NCBI GenBank assembly: GCA_039026975.1
Contig: JBCCLI010000013.1
Location: forward strand, 1-35,644
From: JBCBKZ01 sp039026975
GTDB lineage: Bacteria; Bacteroidota; Bacteroidia; J057
DNA length: 35,644 nucleotides
Direction: 5' to 3'
Shown: positions 8,563 through 16,932 of the stretch, piece by piece
How the letters are laid out: every line of letters starts with the position of its first letter
Numbering within the stretch: position 1 is the stretch's first letter
Notes under the pieces: model-generated
What the model was told of the DNA's origin: nothing
The model's database searches: none
Seen by the model: the letters and a program-made list of their open reading frames with translations, nothing else
Made by a program: the position numbers and the translations under genes

Positions 8563-9576
8563 ATGCTTAAAGAGAACGTATCCCTTAAGTCCCTACATAC
8601 ATTCCATTTAGCAGTTTCAAGCAAGTATCTCTTAGAAATTGATACAGAGGAAATCCTCATAGAATTCTTAATGGATAATGTACATTCCTCCTTACCCCTT
8701 TTAGTTTTGGGAGGGGGGAGTAATATGCTATTCACCCAGGACTATGAAGGCATCATTCTCAGAAACGTGATTAAAGGGATGCGGATAGTAGAAGAGACAG
8801 AAGATGACGTTACCCTGGAAGTAGGAGGGGGGGAAAACTGGCATGAGCTAGTGATGTACTGCATAGAAAAAGGCTGGGGAGGACTAGAGAACCTCACCCT
8901 TATCCCTGGTTCAGTGGGAGCTGCCCCTATCCAAAATATAGGTGCTTACGGAGTAGAGCAGAAAAGCTGCTTTATATCTTTGACAGGCATTCACCTGAGT
9001 ACCGGCCAGAAAAGGACTTTTTCAGCCAAAGAATGCCAGTTTGGATATAGAGATAGTTTCTTTAAAAGGGCTGGTAAGGGAAAATACATGATCTGCCGGG
9101 TAGTGTACAAGCTGAGTAAAAGGTCCATAGTAAACACTTCATATGGATCTATTCGTGATGAACTTGAAAGTAGGAAGATTACCCAGCCGGGAATTAAGGA
9201 GGTGAGTATGGTAGTGGCTGATATCAGGAGATCTAAATTACCAGATCCTGAGAAGATTGGGAATTCAGGGAGTTTTTTCAAAAATCCGGTCATTTCTCAG
9301 CAGTTTTTTGGAGAACTTCAAGCTAAGTATCCGGAAATTCCAAATTACCCAGCAGGAGGAGACAATGTAAAGCTGGCCGCCGCATGGCTTATCCAAAGCT
9401 GCGGTTGGAAAGGGGTTAGGAGAGGAGATGCAGGTGTACATAATCAGCAAGCCTTGGTGCTGGTAAACCATGGGAATGCTAAAGGGAAGGAAATCGCACA
9501 GTTGGCTATGGATATTCAAAGCAGTGTGAAGGAGACCTTTGGGATCCTACTGGAGCCTGAGGTAAATATGTTTTAG
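8563..9576 (+). CDS. murB: UDP-N-acetylenolpyruvoylglucosamine reductase (MurB)
   Basis: 337 aa from the ATG at 8563; the frame extends upstream to a TTG at 8539, but MLKENVSLKSLHTF is the usual MurB beginning. The enzyme uses FAD and NADPH to reduce UDP-GlcNAc-enolpyruvate to UDP-MurNAc in the cytoplasm, committing it to peptidoglycan. FAD-binding motifs LVLGGGSNMLF (48-57) and LIPGSVGAAPIQNIGAYG (113-130) are present. The type I substrate-loop region (GYRDSFFK) and the catalytic motif GNSGSFFKNP, with Ser237 as proton donor, are intact. The C-terminal LEPEVN carries the conserved Glu333. Length and motifs are typical of the E. coli-like type. A run of seven G bases (8827-8833) encodes GlyGly inside the gene. 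Confidence 0.97.
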   Translation: MLKENVSLKSLHTFHLAVSSKYLLEIDTEEILIEFLMDNVHSSLPLLVLGGGSNMLFTQDYEGIILRNVIKGMRIVEETEDDVTLEVGGGENWHELVMYCIEKGWGGLENLTLIPGSVGAAPIQNIGAYGVEQKSCFISLTGIHLSTGQKRTFSAKECQFGYRDSFFKRAGKGKYMICRVVYKLSKRSIVNTSYGSIRDELESRKITQPGIKEVSMVVADIRRSKLPDPEKIGNSGSFFKNPVISQQFFGELQAKYPEIPNYPAGGDNVKLAAAWLIQSCGWKGVRRGDAGVHNQQALVLVNHGNAKGKEIAQLAMDIQSSVKETFGILLEPEVNMF

Positions 9577-9659
9577 ACCCGGAGACTAGTCGCCTTTTTT
9601 GGTATATTTACTTCTCGTTTATTGATATCATTCTGTTGTAACACCCTAATTAGCTGGAT

Positions 9660-10520
9660 ATGAGTTGGTTTAAGAGAGTTAAAGACAACATTCGCACACG
9701 AACAGAAGATAAGAATAACACACCTGACGGCTTATGGACTAAGTGCCCCAACTGTAAAAAAGCTCTTCAGTCTAAGCAATTGAAAAAAAACTCCTATGTA
9801 TGTAACCACTGTGATCATCACCTGAGGATCGGCAGCATGGAGTATTTTGATATATTATTTGATAATGAGTTTGTAGAAATAGGAGATAAGCTTATTTCTG
9901 ATGATCCGCTAGCCTTTGAGGATACTAAAAAGTATCCAGATAGGCTTATGGCCACTATAGAAAAGACGGGATTAAAGGATGCCATCAGGGCAGCCTATGG
10001 ATTTATGAATGGAAAAGATATCGTGATTTGTGCTATGGACTTCCGTTTTATTGGTGGGAGTATGGGGAGCGTAGTGGGGGCTAAAATATGTATGGCCATA
10101 GACCACTGTCTTGAGCATCAGGTGCCCCTACTGATTATCTCTAAAAGTGGAGGTGCCAGAATGATGGAGGGGGCACTCAGCCTCATGCAGATGGCTAAAA
10201 TTAGCGCGAAACTCAGCCAGTTATCTCAGGCACATATCCCGTATGTTTCGCTCTTGACTGATCCTACCACAGGTGGGGTAACGGCCAGTTTTGCTATGTT
10301 AGGTGACCTTAACATAGCGGAACCGGAAGCGCTTATAGGCTTTGCTGGACCTAGGGTCATCAAAGAAACCATAGGAAGAGACCTGCCGGAAGGCTTTCAG
10401 CGATCAGAATTTGTGCAAGAGCACGGTTTCCTGGACTTCATTGTCCACAGAAATGAGTTAAAAGAAAAGCTGACCCAATCTCTGGGAATGCTGATGGCAA
10501 ATGTAAAAGCCGACTACTAA
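9660..10520 (+). CDS. accD: Acetyl-CoA carboxylase carboxyltransferase subunit beta (AccD)
   Basis: 286 aa. AccD and AccA together move the carboxyl group from carboxybiotin to acetyl-CoA to make malonyl-CoA, the first step of fatty-acid synthesis in the cytoplasm. The N-terminal zinc ribbon has Cys29, Cys32, Cys48 and Cys51 (CPNC...CNHC). The crotonase-fold carboxyltransferase core shows MDFRFIGGSMGSVVG, SKSGGARMMEG and LTDPTTGGVTASFA, and then IGFAGPRVIKETI. Length is normal. It follows murB by 83 nt on the same strand and ends in a hairpin that overlaps its stop codon. accA is not in the window. Confidence 0.98.
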   Translation: MSWFKRVKDNIRTRTEDKNNTPDGLWTKCPNCKKALQSKQLKKNSYVCNHCDHHLRIGSMEYFDILFDNEFVEIGDKLISDDPLAFEDTKKYPDRLMATIEKTGLKDAIRAAYGFMNGKDIVICAMDFRFIGGSMGSVVGAKICMAIDHCLEHQVPLLIISKSGGARMMEGALSLMQMAKISAKLSQLSQAHIPYVSLLTDPTTGGVTASFAMLGDLNIAEPEALIGFAGPRVIKETIGRDLPEGFQRSEFVQEHGFLDFIVHRNELKEKLTQSLGMLMANVKADY

Positions 10521-10529
10521 GAGTCGGCT
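10508..10529 (-). terminator. Hairpin at the accD stop, terminator-like on the minus strand
   Basis: A perfect 8-bp stem (AGCCGACT with AGTCGGCT) encloses a 6-nt loop and covers the accD stop codon. Read on the minus strand it is followed by TTTTA, so it can act as a weak terminator for the convergent phosphatase gene. On the plus strand no T tract follows directly. Confidence 0.5.
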
Positions 10530-10545
10530 AACGAGATGATTTCAT

Positions 10546-10580
10546 GAGTCTATTCTGCTGAGTAGGCTCTTTTATTTTTT
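10546..10580 (+). terminator. Rho-independent terminator of accD
   Basis: A 7-bp stem (GAGTCTA 10546-10552, TAGGCTC 10563-10569, one T-G wobble) with a 10-nt loop is followed by TTTTATTTTTT. It is 26 nt past the accD stop, and its T tract covers the stop codon of the convergent phosphatase gene. Confidence 0.75.
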
Positions 10581-11981
10581 ATCCCCTTTTCTGTTTTGCT
10601 GCTTAGCCTTGAATCGTTTAAATCTTCTATTGTATTCGGCTAGCCGCTGTTCATCATACTCCATAAGAAAGATGGGCGGAAGATCAGTAAGTTCTGGAAC
10701 TGACTCAGGCGCTAGGTCTATGTAGTCATTGGTATCATTCTTTCTTTTAATCAGGGCAAAAGAATCATAGAGTTCACCTGTAACCAGAAAGGCTTTATAC
10801 GTTAGGGTATCTCCATCTATATTTATGGTTTGGAACAGCTGAGTGTTAGAAGCCACTCTATCCATCCAATCACTGGTACTTAGATCATACATCTTGGGGC
10901 CACTAATAGAAACTACATATACAGGACTTCCACCTTCCAGTATGTTCATCCCTTCTGGAATATTTTTTCCCCTCCCATAGGTATGATCATGACCTTGCAG
11001 GACTAGATCTACCTGATACTTGTTATAAAGAGGCTCTAGCTTTTCACGCATTTCAGGATTATCTCTTCCTGAACGGAGAGAGTAAATAGGGTGGTGTTGC
11101 ATCACAATCACCCACTTATTTTTGCTGCGGGACAAAACGTTTTCCAACCACTCTGCCTGAATGTCAATATTCTCACTCTTTGCTTGCATGGCACGAGTAT
11201 CCAGCGAGATAAATCTAACCCCCTGGTAGTCTATATAATAGACAGTTTCTTTGAACCCTCTAGGTCCGTTCTGCGGAAAGGCAAAACTGGGATTCCAATA
11301 CTTAGTGAGCTTCTTTTCCCCGTCCAGTGTCCTGTAATATTCATGATTTCCAGGTGTCGCCAGACTTGGAATCATGCCGTACATCCATCCACCTGCATAG
11401 AACCATTCTCCCCACTCTGCGTCATTCTTACAATTGTTAATTAGGTCTCCTGCATGAAGCATGAAGTCCGCTTCAGGCAACTTGACGAAAGCTCCACGAA
11501 TGGCGCGGGACCATAATGATTTTAGGTCGTTTTGGGCATCACCAAAATAGATGAAAGAAATAGGCTTTTTAGCCTTACTTGCAGTAGTAAACTGGAACCA
11601 TTCACTCCATCCCTCTCTACTTCCTACTCTGTAGGCATATTGAGTCTCTGGTTTAAGCTTTTTGAAAGTGACAGTATGATAGTGGGCTACATTGGCGTCT
11701 GTTTCCAGTCTGGTGGTGGTGGAGTAGACTACAGATGCATTCTTCCGAAAATCAGGAGAAGCATCAGCAACAGAGATCCTGGCTACCCCTTTGGTTATGG
11801 TGGTATCCGTCCTCCAGGTAACTGACATGCTCGTGGCAGGGTCATCTTCCATGGTGAGAATAATCCTGTCAGGAATAGCTCTGGGAGGATATAAATCTTC
11901 CATCACCTGGCCATAAGAAGGGAGGTGAGAAAAAGTGAAAACCAATAAGAATATTACAACTGATGATCGGGAGTCACACAT
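10572..11981 (-). CDS. Secreted purple-acid-phosphatase-like metallophosphoesterase
   Basis: 469 aa from the first ATG (11979-11981). The frame extends upstream to a TTG at 12047, but starting at the ATG places a clean signal peptide at residues 1-25 (VVIFLLVFTFSHLPSYGQ). Residues 35-135 are the Fn3-like N-terminal domain of purple acid phosphatases (SMSVTWRTD, LKPETQYAYRVG). The calcineurin-like core has the metal ligands in order: FGDAQ (Asp148), HAGDL (Asp179), GNHE (Asn212, His213), QHHP (His296-297) and GHDH (His331, His333). It should hydrolyse phosphomonoesters outside the cytoplasm, perhaps for phosphate scavenging; the substrate is inferred only by family. No T9SS domain is present, so it is likely periplasmic. 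It is convergent with accD. Confidence 0.92.
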   Translation of the reverse strand: MCDSRSSVVIFLLVFTFSHLPSYGQVMEDLYPPRAIPDRIILTMEDDPATSMSVTWRTDTTITKGVARISVADASPDFRKNASVVYSTTTRLETDANVAHYHTVTFKKLKPETQYAYRVGSREGWSEWFQFTTASKAKKPISFIYFGDAQNDLKSLWSRAIRGAFVKLPEADFMLHAGDLINNCKNDAEWGEWFYAGGWMYGMIPSLATPGNHEYYRTLDGEKKLTKYWNPSFAFPQNGPRGFKETVYYIDYQGVRFISLDTRAMQAKSENIDIQAEWLENVLSRSKNKWVIVMQHHPIYSLRSGRDNPEMREKLEPLYNKYQVDLVLQGHDHTYGRGKNIPEGMNILEGGSPVYVVSISGPKMYDLSTSDWMDRVASNTQLFQTINIDGDTLTYKAFLVTGELYDSFALIKRKNDTNDYIDLAPESVPELTDLPPIFLMEYDEQRLAEYNRRFKRFKAKQQNRKGDKK

Positions 11982-12143
11982 AACCCTCAGGGAACTTTTC
12001 CTTTGCAATGCTAAGCGTGAATGATTTAAGAATAAATTTTGGTGCAAAAGCTTCTTAATCTACAAAAAACTTAACACATCTCTCTAATTAAATATTTATT
12101 GGTGGTACCCATTGTCAGCCGTGAGGCAGTTTGGGGGAGCTAC

Positions 12144-12178
12144 TCCCTCTCCTATCCCTAAGAGGGAATTTCTTTTTC
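12144..12178 (+). terminator. Orphan terminator-like hairpin between divergent genes
   Basis: TCCCTCT (12144-12150) pairs perfectly with AGAGGGA (12161-12167) and is followed by ATTTCTTTTTC. It points in the plus direction but no plus-strand gene lies between accD and this point. It may stop antisense transcription, terminate a tiny RNA or be chance. Confidence 0.3.
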
Positions 12179-12211
12179 TCCAGATGAATTAGGTAGATTC
12201 AATATGATATA

Positions 12212-12264
12212 TGTTCTACAAGTGTTGATTAAATAGAATATTTATCTATATTTGTTCTACAAGT
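12212..12264. repeat. Two direct copies of TGTTCTACAAGT, likely PadR operator sites
   Basis: TGTTCTACAAGT occurs at 12212-12223 and again at 12253-12264, 41 bp apart (about four helical turns). The core is partly symmetric (TTGT-TCT-ACAA in the second copy). The first copy ends just before the -33 TTG and the second starts inside the -7 box, so a bound protein would block RNA polymerase. The adjacent PadR gene is the obvious candidate to bind here and repress itself and the permease. Binding is inference. Confidence 0.6.
12225..12254 (+). promoter_or_regulatory. Promoter of the padR-permease operon
   Basis: TTG at 12225-12227 and TATATTTG at 12247-12254 are separated by exactly 19 nt, a full match to the Bacteroidota promoter consensus. 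Transcription would begin about 12 nt before the PadR ATG at 12274, giving a very short leader. Confidence 0.75.
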
Positions 12265-12273
12265 AATGAAGAA

Positions 12274-12588
12274 ATGAAAGGATTAGGATACTTAGAAGAA
12301 ACCATATTACTCCTGATTTTAAGCATGCGAGGGGATGTATATGGGTATGTGATCAGCAAAGCCTATGAAGAGCATATGGGAAAGAAGATTTCTATCAGCG
12401 CTATTCATAGTGCTATGTCAAGATTAGAGAAAAAGGGGCTGATAAAAAGCCACATGGGAGGAGCTACTGCTGAAAGAGGGGGGCGCCGGAAACGCATATT
12501 TCAGGTGACAGAGCTAGGAAGAAGTACCATAGAGGAAATCAGAGCCTCTCGCCAAAAACTGTGGGGCCTAATTCCCGACTTGGAATGA
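12274..12588 (+). CDS. PadR-family transcriptional regulator
   Basis: 104 aa, the usual length of the short PadR class. It has the typical start LGYLEETILLLILSMRGDVYGYVI, the recognition helix region SISAIHSAMSRLEKKGLIKSH and the basic wing ERGGRRKRIFQVTELGR. It is a winged-helix dimer that usually represses a neighbouring transporter. It shares ATGA with the downstream permease (4-nt overlap), so the two are translationally coupled. It is preceded by a consensus promoter flanked by two copies of a putative operator, which suggests negative autoregulation relieved by a small ligand or membrane stress. The ligand is not known. Confidence 0.93.
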   Translation: MKGLGYLEETILLLILSMRGDVYGYVISKAYEEHMGKKISISAIHSAMSRLEKKGLIKSHMGGATAERGGRRKRIFQVTELGRSTIEEIRASRQKLWGLIPDLE

Positions 12589-15248
12589 ATAATAAACAAC
12601 ATACCCCTCCTGCCTGGGCAGACCAGTTTCTGGCCTGGTTCTGTGATGAGGGTCTCCTTGAGGAAATTCAGGGAGATTTACATGAAGCCTATTATGATAG
12701 GTTGACAAGTCATAGTAAAGCTAAAGCTGACCAGCTTTTCGTGCTGGATGTGTTTCGCTTTTGTAAGCCCTACGCTTTTGAGAAATATTCTACCTTAAAA
12801 CAATACCTCCCCATGTTTCAGAACTACCTAAAAATAGGCCTCAGAAATATCCTTCATAGAAAGGGCTTTACGGCCATCAACCTGATAGGCTTATCTGTAG
12901 GCATATCTGCTGTTATGCTCATTCTCCTATACTGGAACAGTGAGAATACATATGATACCTATTTTCCTGATCATGACCGTATCCATAGGTTGATGAATAA
13001 TTACAGGGAGCAGACTTATACCTGTATGAGATTCACTGATTACTACCAAACTAGCAGAGAAGACCAGTTACGCCTGACTAACAGACTAAAAGCCTACGAG
13101 GAAGTACAGGCTGTATGTCATTTTGTGCCTTCTGTCTCTGCTATTGGTGGAAGGGATAAATACTTTATCCAAATAGGAGAACAGGAAGTCTTGGGGGAGA
13201 ATTTTTTATATCTGAACAGTGGAATGGACTTTCAAGAGGTATTTCCCCTTACTTTCTTGAAGGGATCACCAGAACAGGCATTTACCTCCTTCCAGACCAT
13301 ATCTATCACGGACAGACTAGCAAAAAGGTGGTTTGGAGAAAGTTGGAAAGACCAGAATCTGATCAACCAGGATGTTACCATTCAGGATGAGGTATTTAGA
13401 TTGGCTGGGATAGTAGAGGCATTACCTGGAAATGTTCATTTTGACTTTGATATCATCATTCATCAGCAAGAAATTCCTAGCTGGGCGGCTTATACTTACT
13501 TCAAGTTAGCAGATGGGTATACAGCAGAGCAGGTGATAGACCGCATAGCACAAGAGGTAGATAACATATTTCCTGGATATACAGAGGACGTATTAAGCAA
13601 AGGGATTATCAGCATTCCCCTCACTAAGATTCACTTTAGCAGTGGGAATTTGTATGAGATAAAAGTACCTGCTAATAAGGCTTACCTGGATACCTTCGCT
13701 GTAGTAGGGCTGATTATTCTACTCATCATTTGGACTAACTACACTAACCTTTCTGTTTCTATGTATGCGGAGAGGCAGAGAGAGCTAGGGATGCGAAAAG
13801 TTGTGGGTGCATTGGCTAGAGACATATCTATGCAAATTCTCATAGAAGCTATCCTCTTAGCTTTATGCTGTCTTCCCATTTGCTATCTACTCATCTATCT
13901 AAGTATCCCCTATTACAATGAAATGATGGGGATTCAACTAGGGCAGGAAATCATAAGTAGTGGCCCTTACTTGGGATTGTTAGTGCTGCTCTTAGCAATC
14001 TCAGGGCTAATCAGTGGGATTTATCCCTCTATCACTTATGGGAGAAAGTCTTTACCCTCCTTACTATGGGCTAAGACTACGATAAATAGGCACTTTAGGC
14101 TAGTAAGCTTTCGAAATTTTCTCCTAACTACCCAGTTTGTGATGATGGTAGGTCTATTAAGTGTTACTTGGTTTATTTACCAGCAAATGGGGTACGTGGC
14201 CAAACAAGATCTTGGATATGAAGTAGAAGGAGTCGTTTACTTTGAGATTAATGGGGCGGAGAAGTACAAGCAGCTGTCCACCTATTTACGTCAGATTCCC
14301 GAGGTACAGGAAACAGGAGCTAATGGTGTCCCAGGTTCAGAAATGTTTAATCAGTTGACCTACAAAATGGAGGGGACAGATAGGGTCTTTTCAGATGGAA
14401 CCTTCATGGTACTTGATTATGGATCCCTGAAGACCCTAAATATTAAATGTGAAACCTGTACTTCTTTGGATGAAGGAAAAAGAAAACTCTTTATTATCAA
14501 TAGAACAGCAGCTCATAAGCTGGCAAGTGTCCTGGAAGTAGAACCTGAACAATTAATAGGGAAGCAATTGATCACAGAACCTGAATGGGAAAATGAAGAG
14601 CATGGAATGGGCGTTCCCCATAGAATAGATGGGATCATTGATGATTATAAATATTTCAGCTTAAAATACCCCCATCAACCTTTATTGATAAATGTAGCAG
14701 CAGAAGCTGGATGGGCGTATCAGATGATGGTCAGGCTTCAGACGGATGATTGGCAGAAGACCTTAGAGAAGGTGAAGGAGAAATATGAAAAGGTGGAAAC
14801 TGTTATCCCCTTTGATCCTTTATTTTTAGAAGAGAGGATAAGGAACTTGTACACAAATGAAAGGCGTTCTGGATCACTTATGGGTATCATGAGCGCCTTA
14901 GCCATTCTCCTCTCTTTTATGGGCTTAGTGGGGATAGTCTCTCATATGGCCTTTAATAGACAAAAAGAGATAAGCATTCGGAAAGTGTTAGGCGCCTCCA
15001 TACAGCATATCCTTCTCACTTTAAACCGTGAGTTTATCCTTCTGATGCTGATAGCTACTATTATCTCTCTCCCTGTGGCTCTGTTTTTTGCCTCTAAATG
15101 GCTGGAGAGTTTTGCTTTCAAGATAGCGCTTAGCCCCACAGTGGTATTCCTCGTAGGCATAGTAGCACTAGGACTAGTAGTTTCCCTGGTATCTTTTCTG
15201 GCTAGAGAAACCGTCAACAAAGATCCCGCAGAAGTGCTGCGGGCATAA
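12585..15248 (+). CDS. FtsX/MacB-type ABC transporter permease with N-terminal prefix domain
   Basis: 887 aa from the ATG at 12585, which overlaps the PadR stop; a GTG at 12561 is a less likely start. Residues 1-70 form the short alpha-helical prefix domain seen in Bacteroidota permeases linked to PadR genes (PAWADQFLAWFC, LLEEIQGDLHEAYYDR). Two MacB-periplasmic-domain plus FtsX-domain halves follow. The halves carry RKVVGALARDISMQ and RKVLGASIQHILLTL respectively, with about eight transmembrane helices in all. Proteins of this class use ATP hydrolysis by a separate ATPase to drive extracytoplasmic conformational work or export. No ATPase gene is in the window, so it must be encoded elsewhere. 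The stop overlaps a CCCGCAG/CTGCGGG hairpin and lies 8 nt from the convergent MarR-GNAT stop. Confidence 0.92.
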   Translation: MNNKQHTPPAWADQFLAWFCDEGLLEEIQGDLHEAYYDRLTSHSKAKADQLFVLDVFRFCKPYAFEKYSTLKQYLPMFQNYLKIGLRNILHRKGFTAINLIGLSVGISAVMLILLYWNSENTYDTYFPDHDRIHRLMNNYREQTYTCMRFTDYYQTSREDQLRLTNRLKAYEEVQAVCHFVPSVSAIGGRDKYFIQIGEQEVLGENFLYLNSGMDFQEVFPLTFLKGSPEQAFTSFQTISITDRLAKRWFGESWKDQNLINQDVTIQDEVFRLAGIVEALPGNVHFDFDIIIHQQEIPSWAAYTYFKLADGYTAEQVIDRIAQEVDNIFPGYTEDVLSKGIISIPLTKIHFSSGNLYEIKVPANKAYLDTFAVVGLIILLIIWTNYTNLSVSMYAERQRELGMRKVVGALARDISMQILIEAILLALCCLPICYLLIYLSIPYYNEMMGIQLGQEIISSGPYLGLLVLLLAISGLISGIYPSITYGRKSLPSLLWAKTTINRHFRLVSFRNFLLTTQFVMMVGLLSVTWFIYQQMGYVAKQDLGYEVEGVVYFEINGAEKYKQLSTYLRQIPEVQETGANGVPGSEMFNQLTYKMEGTDRVFSDGTFMVLDYGSLKTLNIKCETCTSLDEGKRKLFIINRTAAHKLASVLEVEPEQLIGKQLITEPEWENEEHGMGVPHRIDGIIDDYKYFSLKYPHQPLLINVAAEAGWAYQMMVRLQTDDWQKTLEKVKEKYEKVETVIPFDPLFLEERIRNLYTNERRSGSLMGIMSALAILLSFMGLVGIVSHMAFNRQKEISIRKVLGASIQHILLTLNREFILLMLIATIISLPVALFFASKWLESFAFKIALSPTVVFLVGIVALGLVVSLVSFLARETVNKDPAEVLRA
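15225..15243. terminator. Hairpin at the end of the permease gene
   Basis: CCCGCAG (15225-15231) and CTGCGGG (15237-15243) form a perfect 7-bp GC-rich stem with a 5-nt loop inside the last codons of the permease gene. There is no T tract, so it may slow RNA polymerase or protect the 3' end rather than act as a classical terminator between the convergent genes. Confidence 0.3.
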
Positions 15249-15256
15249 GGAGTAGT

Positions 15257-16207
15257 TCACACCTCTATCCCCATTTGTACATTACATCTGGCGTAGGGAG
15301 AAAATCGGTTAGGGATATTCTGGAAGCCTAATTTTTTATACAGGTTGAGGGCAGGTTTGAGCTTAGTATTACTTTCTAGATATACTTTGGTGGCGCCCGC
15401 TTCTTTGGCTTGTGCTATGACGGCCTTCCCCAGTTTGTAGCCTATGCCTTTTCCTTGGACTTTGGGACTCACGGCCATCTTTGCCAGTTCAAACTGATAC
15501 TCTTGGTCTTCCATTTTAATCAAGGCGCAGAAGCCTACAGCTTCATCTTCCATAAGGGCAGTGAAGATGTAGCCGCCTTTATGAATGATATACTCATATG
15601 GATGATCCAGGGCCTTATAATCAGACTCCTCCATGGTGAAATAATAGCTAATCCATTCTTCATTCAGGTCTCTGAAAGCTTGCTTATGGGTAGCTTCAAA
15701 TGGGACAATGCTGATGGCCTGTGATTCTCTCATTTTCTTCTGGGATTTGACACGGTGAAATAATGATTGTTGATCCAGTATGTATTCCCACTCTTCTATG
15801 GCCTTCCAAATACTGTGTTGGGTTTGGGAAAGGGCATGCTGGGTAGCATCCTCTACATCTTTATATTGCGTTAAAGCTAGCGGGATAAGTGCTTTCCCCT
15901 TATCTGAGAGGCAGACAATGGTGGTTCTTGCATCTGTCTTATCTTTCCCTTCCCTGATAATTCCTTCCGCTTTCATCTCTTTGATGATTTTACTGACAGA
16001 TGCATGAGAATGCCCTATTTCCTTAGCTATGTCTGTAACCTTCTTATGGTCAGCCTTAGACAGTAGCTGAAAAACTGGAAACCACTTAGGATGTAATTCC
16101 AAGCCATACATTTCATAGATACTAAAAGCATCTTTAGCCATTCTCTCACTTAACATCCTTAGGCGAGTCCCTAAAGCCAGTACTCCTATTTCATCAAAAA
16201 AATTCAT
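15257..16207 (-). CDS. MarR-family regulator fused to a GNAT acetyltransferase
   Basis: 316 aa. Residues 1-155 are a MarR winged-helix domain (VTDIAKEIGHSHASVSKIIKEMKAEG as the DNA-reading helices, REGKDKTDART as the wing). Residues 163-316 are a GNAT acetyltransferase with the acetyl-CoA loop QGKGIG (251-256), preceded by AKMAVSPKV and followed by YLESNTKLKPALNLYKKLGF. Such fusions are known as a family; the acetyl acceptor is not. A perfect palindrome sits in its leader and is probably its own operator. It is convergent with the permease gene and lies downstream of the MOSC and reductase genes on the same strand, separated by 76 nt. Confidence 0.93.
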   Translation of the reverse strand: MNFFDEIGVLALGTRLRMLSERMAKDAFSIYEMYGLELHPKWFPVFQLLSKADHKKVTDIAKEIGHSHASVSKIIKEMKAEGIIREGKDKTDARTTIVCLSDKGKALIPLALTQYKDVEDATQHALSQTQHSIWKAIEEWEYILDQQSLFHRVKSQKKMRESQAISIVPFEATHKQAFRDLNEEWISYYFTMEESDYKALDHPYEYIIHKGGYIFTALMEDEAVGFCALIKMEDQEYQFELAKMAVSPKVQGKGIGYKLGKAVIAQAKEAGATKVYLESNTKLKPALNLYKKLGFQNIPNRFSPYARCNVQMGIEV

Positions 16208-16221
16208 ATGAAATCAATTAC

Positions 16222-16233
16222 GTAACTAGTTAC
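16222..16233. promoter_or_regulatory. Palindromic MarR-type operator upstream of the MarR-GNAT gene
   Basis: GTAACTAGTTAC is a 12-bp perfect palindrome located 15 bp upstream of the ATG of the MarR-GNAT gene, with flanking TTA and TAA making it longer but imperfect. Size, symmetry and position fit an autoregulatory MarR site. Binding is inferred. Confidence 0.55.
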
Positions 16234-16283
16234 TAATATAGGAAATGCACGCTCGTTTATCAATAAAAATTCTGCTTATCTGC

Positions 16284-16928
16284 TTATATGAGTGCTTTGA
16301 GTTTTTGCCGGAAATGATCTATCCAGTCCTGGGGGAGGCTGGGAGAGTTGACCGCTTTAGTGAGAAGGGCTTTATTCGTCTTCTGTTTATCATACAGACT
16401 GACCACTTCACGGATACTGAGTCTATACCCATCCTCTCCTACTTTTTTAATGTGATCCCCTATATCCAACCTGCCCTCCTGTAATACCTTAAAGTAGAAT
16501 CCTGATTTATTTGCCTTGAGAAAATCTTTAATGAAGCTGGGATCTCCCACACGTAAGCCTAACTTAAAGCAGGGCATTCTGGGGGTAGTTACAGAAAAGG
16601 TTACTTCTCCTATTTGGTAAGTATCCCCTATGAAGACGGAATCTTCTTTCATCCCACTGACGGAAAGATTTTCTCCAAAAGTCCCTACTTCAAAACTCAG
16701 ATCAGGTCTGGTATCCTGCCAATATGTATAATGTTCTATAGGATAAGCATATACTGCTTTGTTGATCCCACCATGGACGCTTAGGTCTGCCTGTCCATCT
16801 CCCTCCATATTCAGGGTGTAAACCTTTACTGGGCCCACTATGGGATATTTAAAAATACCTGTAGAAATGATTTTACCATTATATTCTACCTCTCTGGGCT
16901 TTCCAGTAAACAGACCATTTACCTGCAT
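16284..16928 (-). CDS. MOSC domain protein (YiiM-like)
   Basis: 214 aa. MOSC domains are beta-barrels related to the C-terminal domain of molybdenum-cofactor sulfurase. Several bacterial members handle the molybdenum cofactor or take part in reducing N-hydroxylated compounds. The family pattern is visible in LSVHGGINKAVYAYPIEHY, FGENLSVSGM and the conserved Cys120 in PRMPCFKLG. A helical C-terminal extension (about 165-214) is like that of YiiM. It begins 4 nt after the reductase gene, so the two form an operon. A molybdoenzyme of the sulfite oxidase family is encoded 15 kb away, but no direct link can be claimed. Confidence 0.92.
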   Translation of the reverse strand: MQVNGLFTGKPREVEYNGKIISTGIFKYPIVGPVKVYTLNMEGDGQADLSVHGGINKAVYAYPIEHYTYWQDTRPDLSFEVGTFGENLSVSGMKEDSVFIGDTYQIGEVTFSVTTPRMPCFKLGLRVGDPSFIKDFLKANKSGFYFKVLQEGRLDIGDHIKKVGEDGYRLSIREVVSLYDKQKTNKALLTKAVNSPSLPQDWIDHFRQKLKALI

Positions 16929-16932
16929 ATGC

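Noticed and set aside
12561..12584. GTG start for the permease, 24 nt upstream
   Set aside because: The ATG at 12585 overlaps the PadR stop in the common ATGA arrangement, and the prefix domain begins just after it; the extra residues are simply the PadR C-terminus read in another frame.
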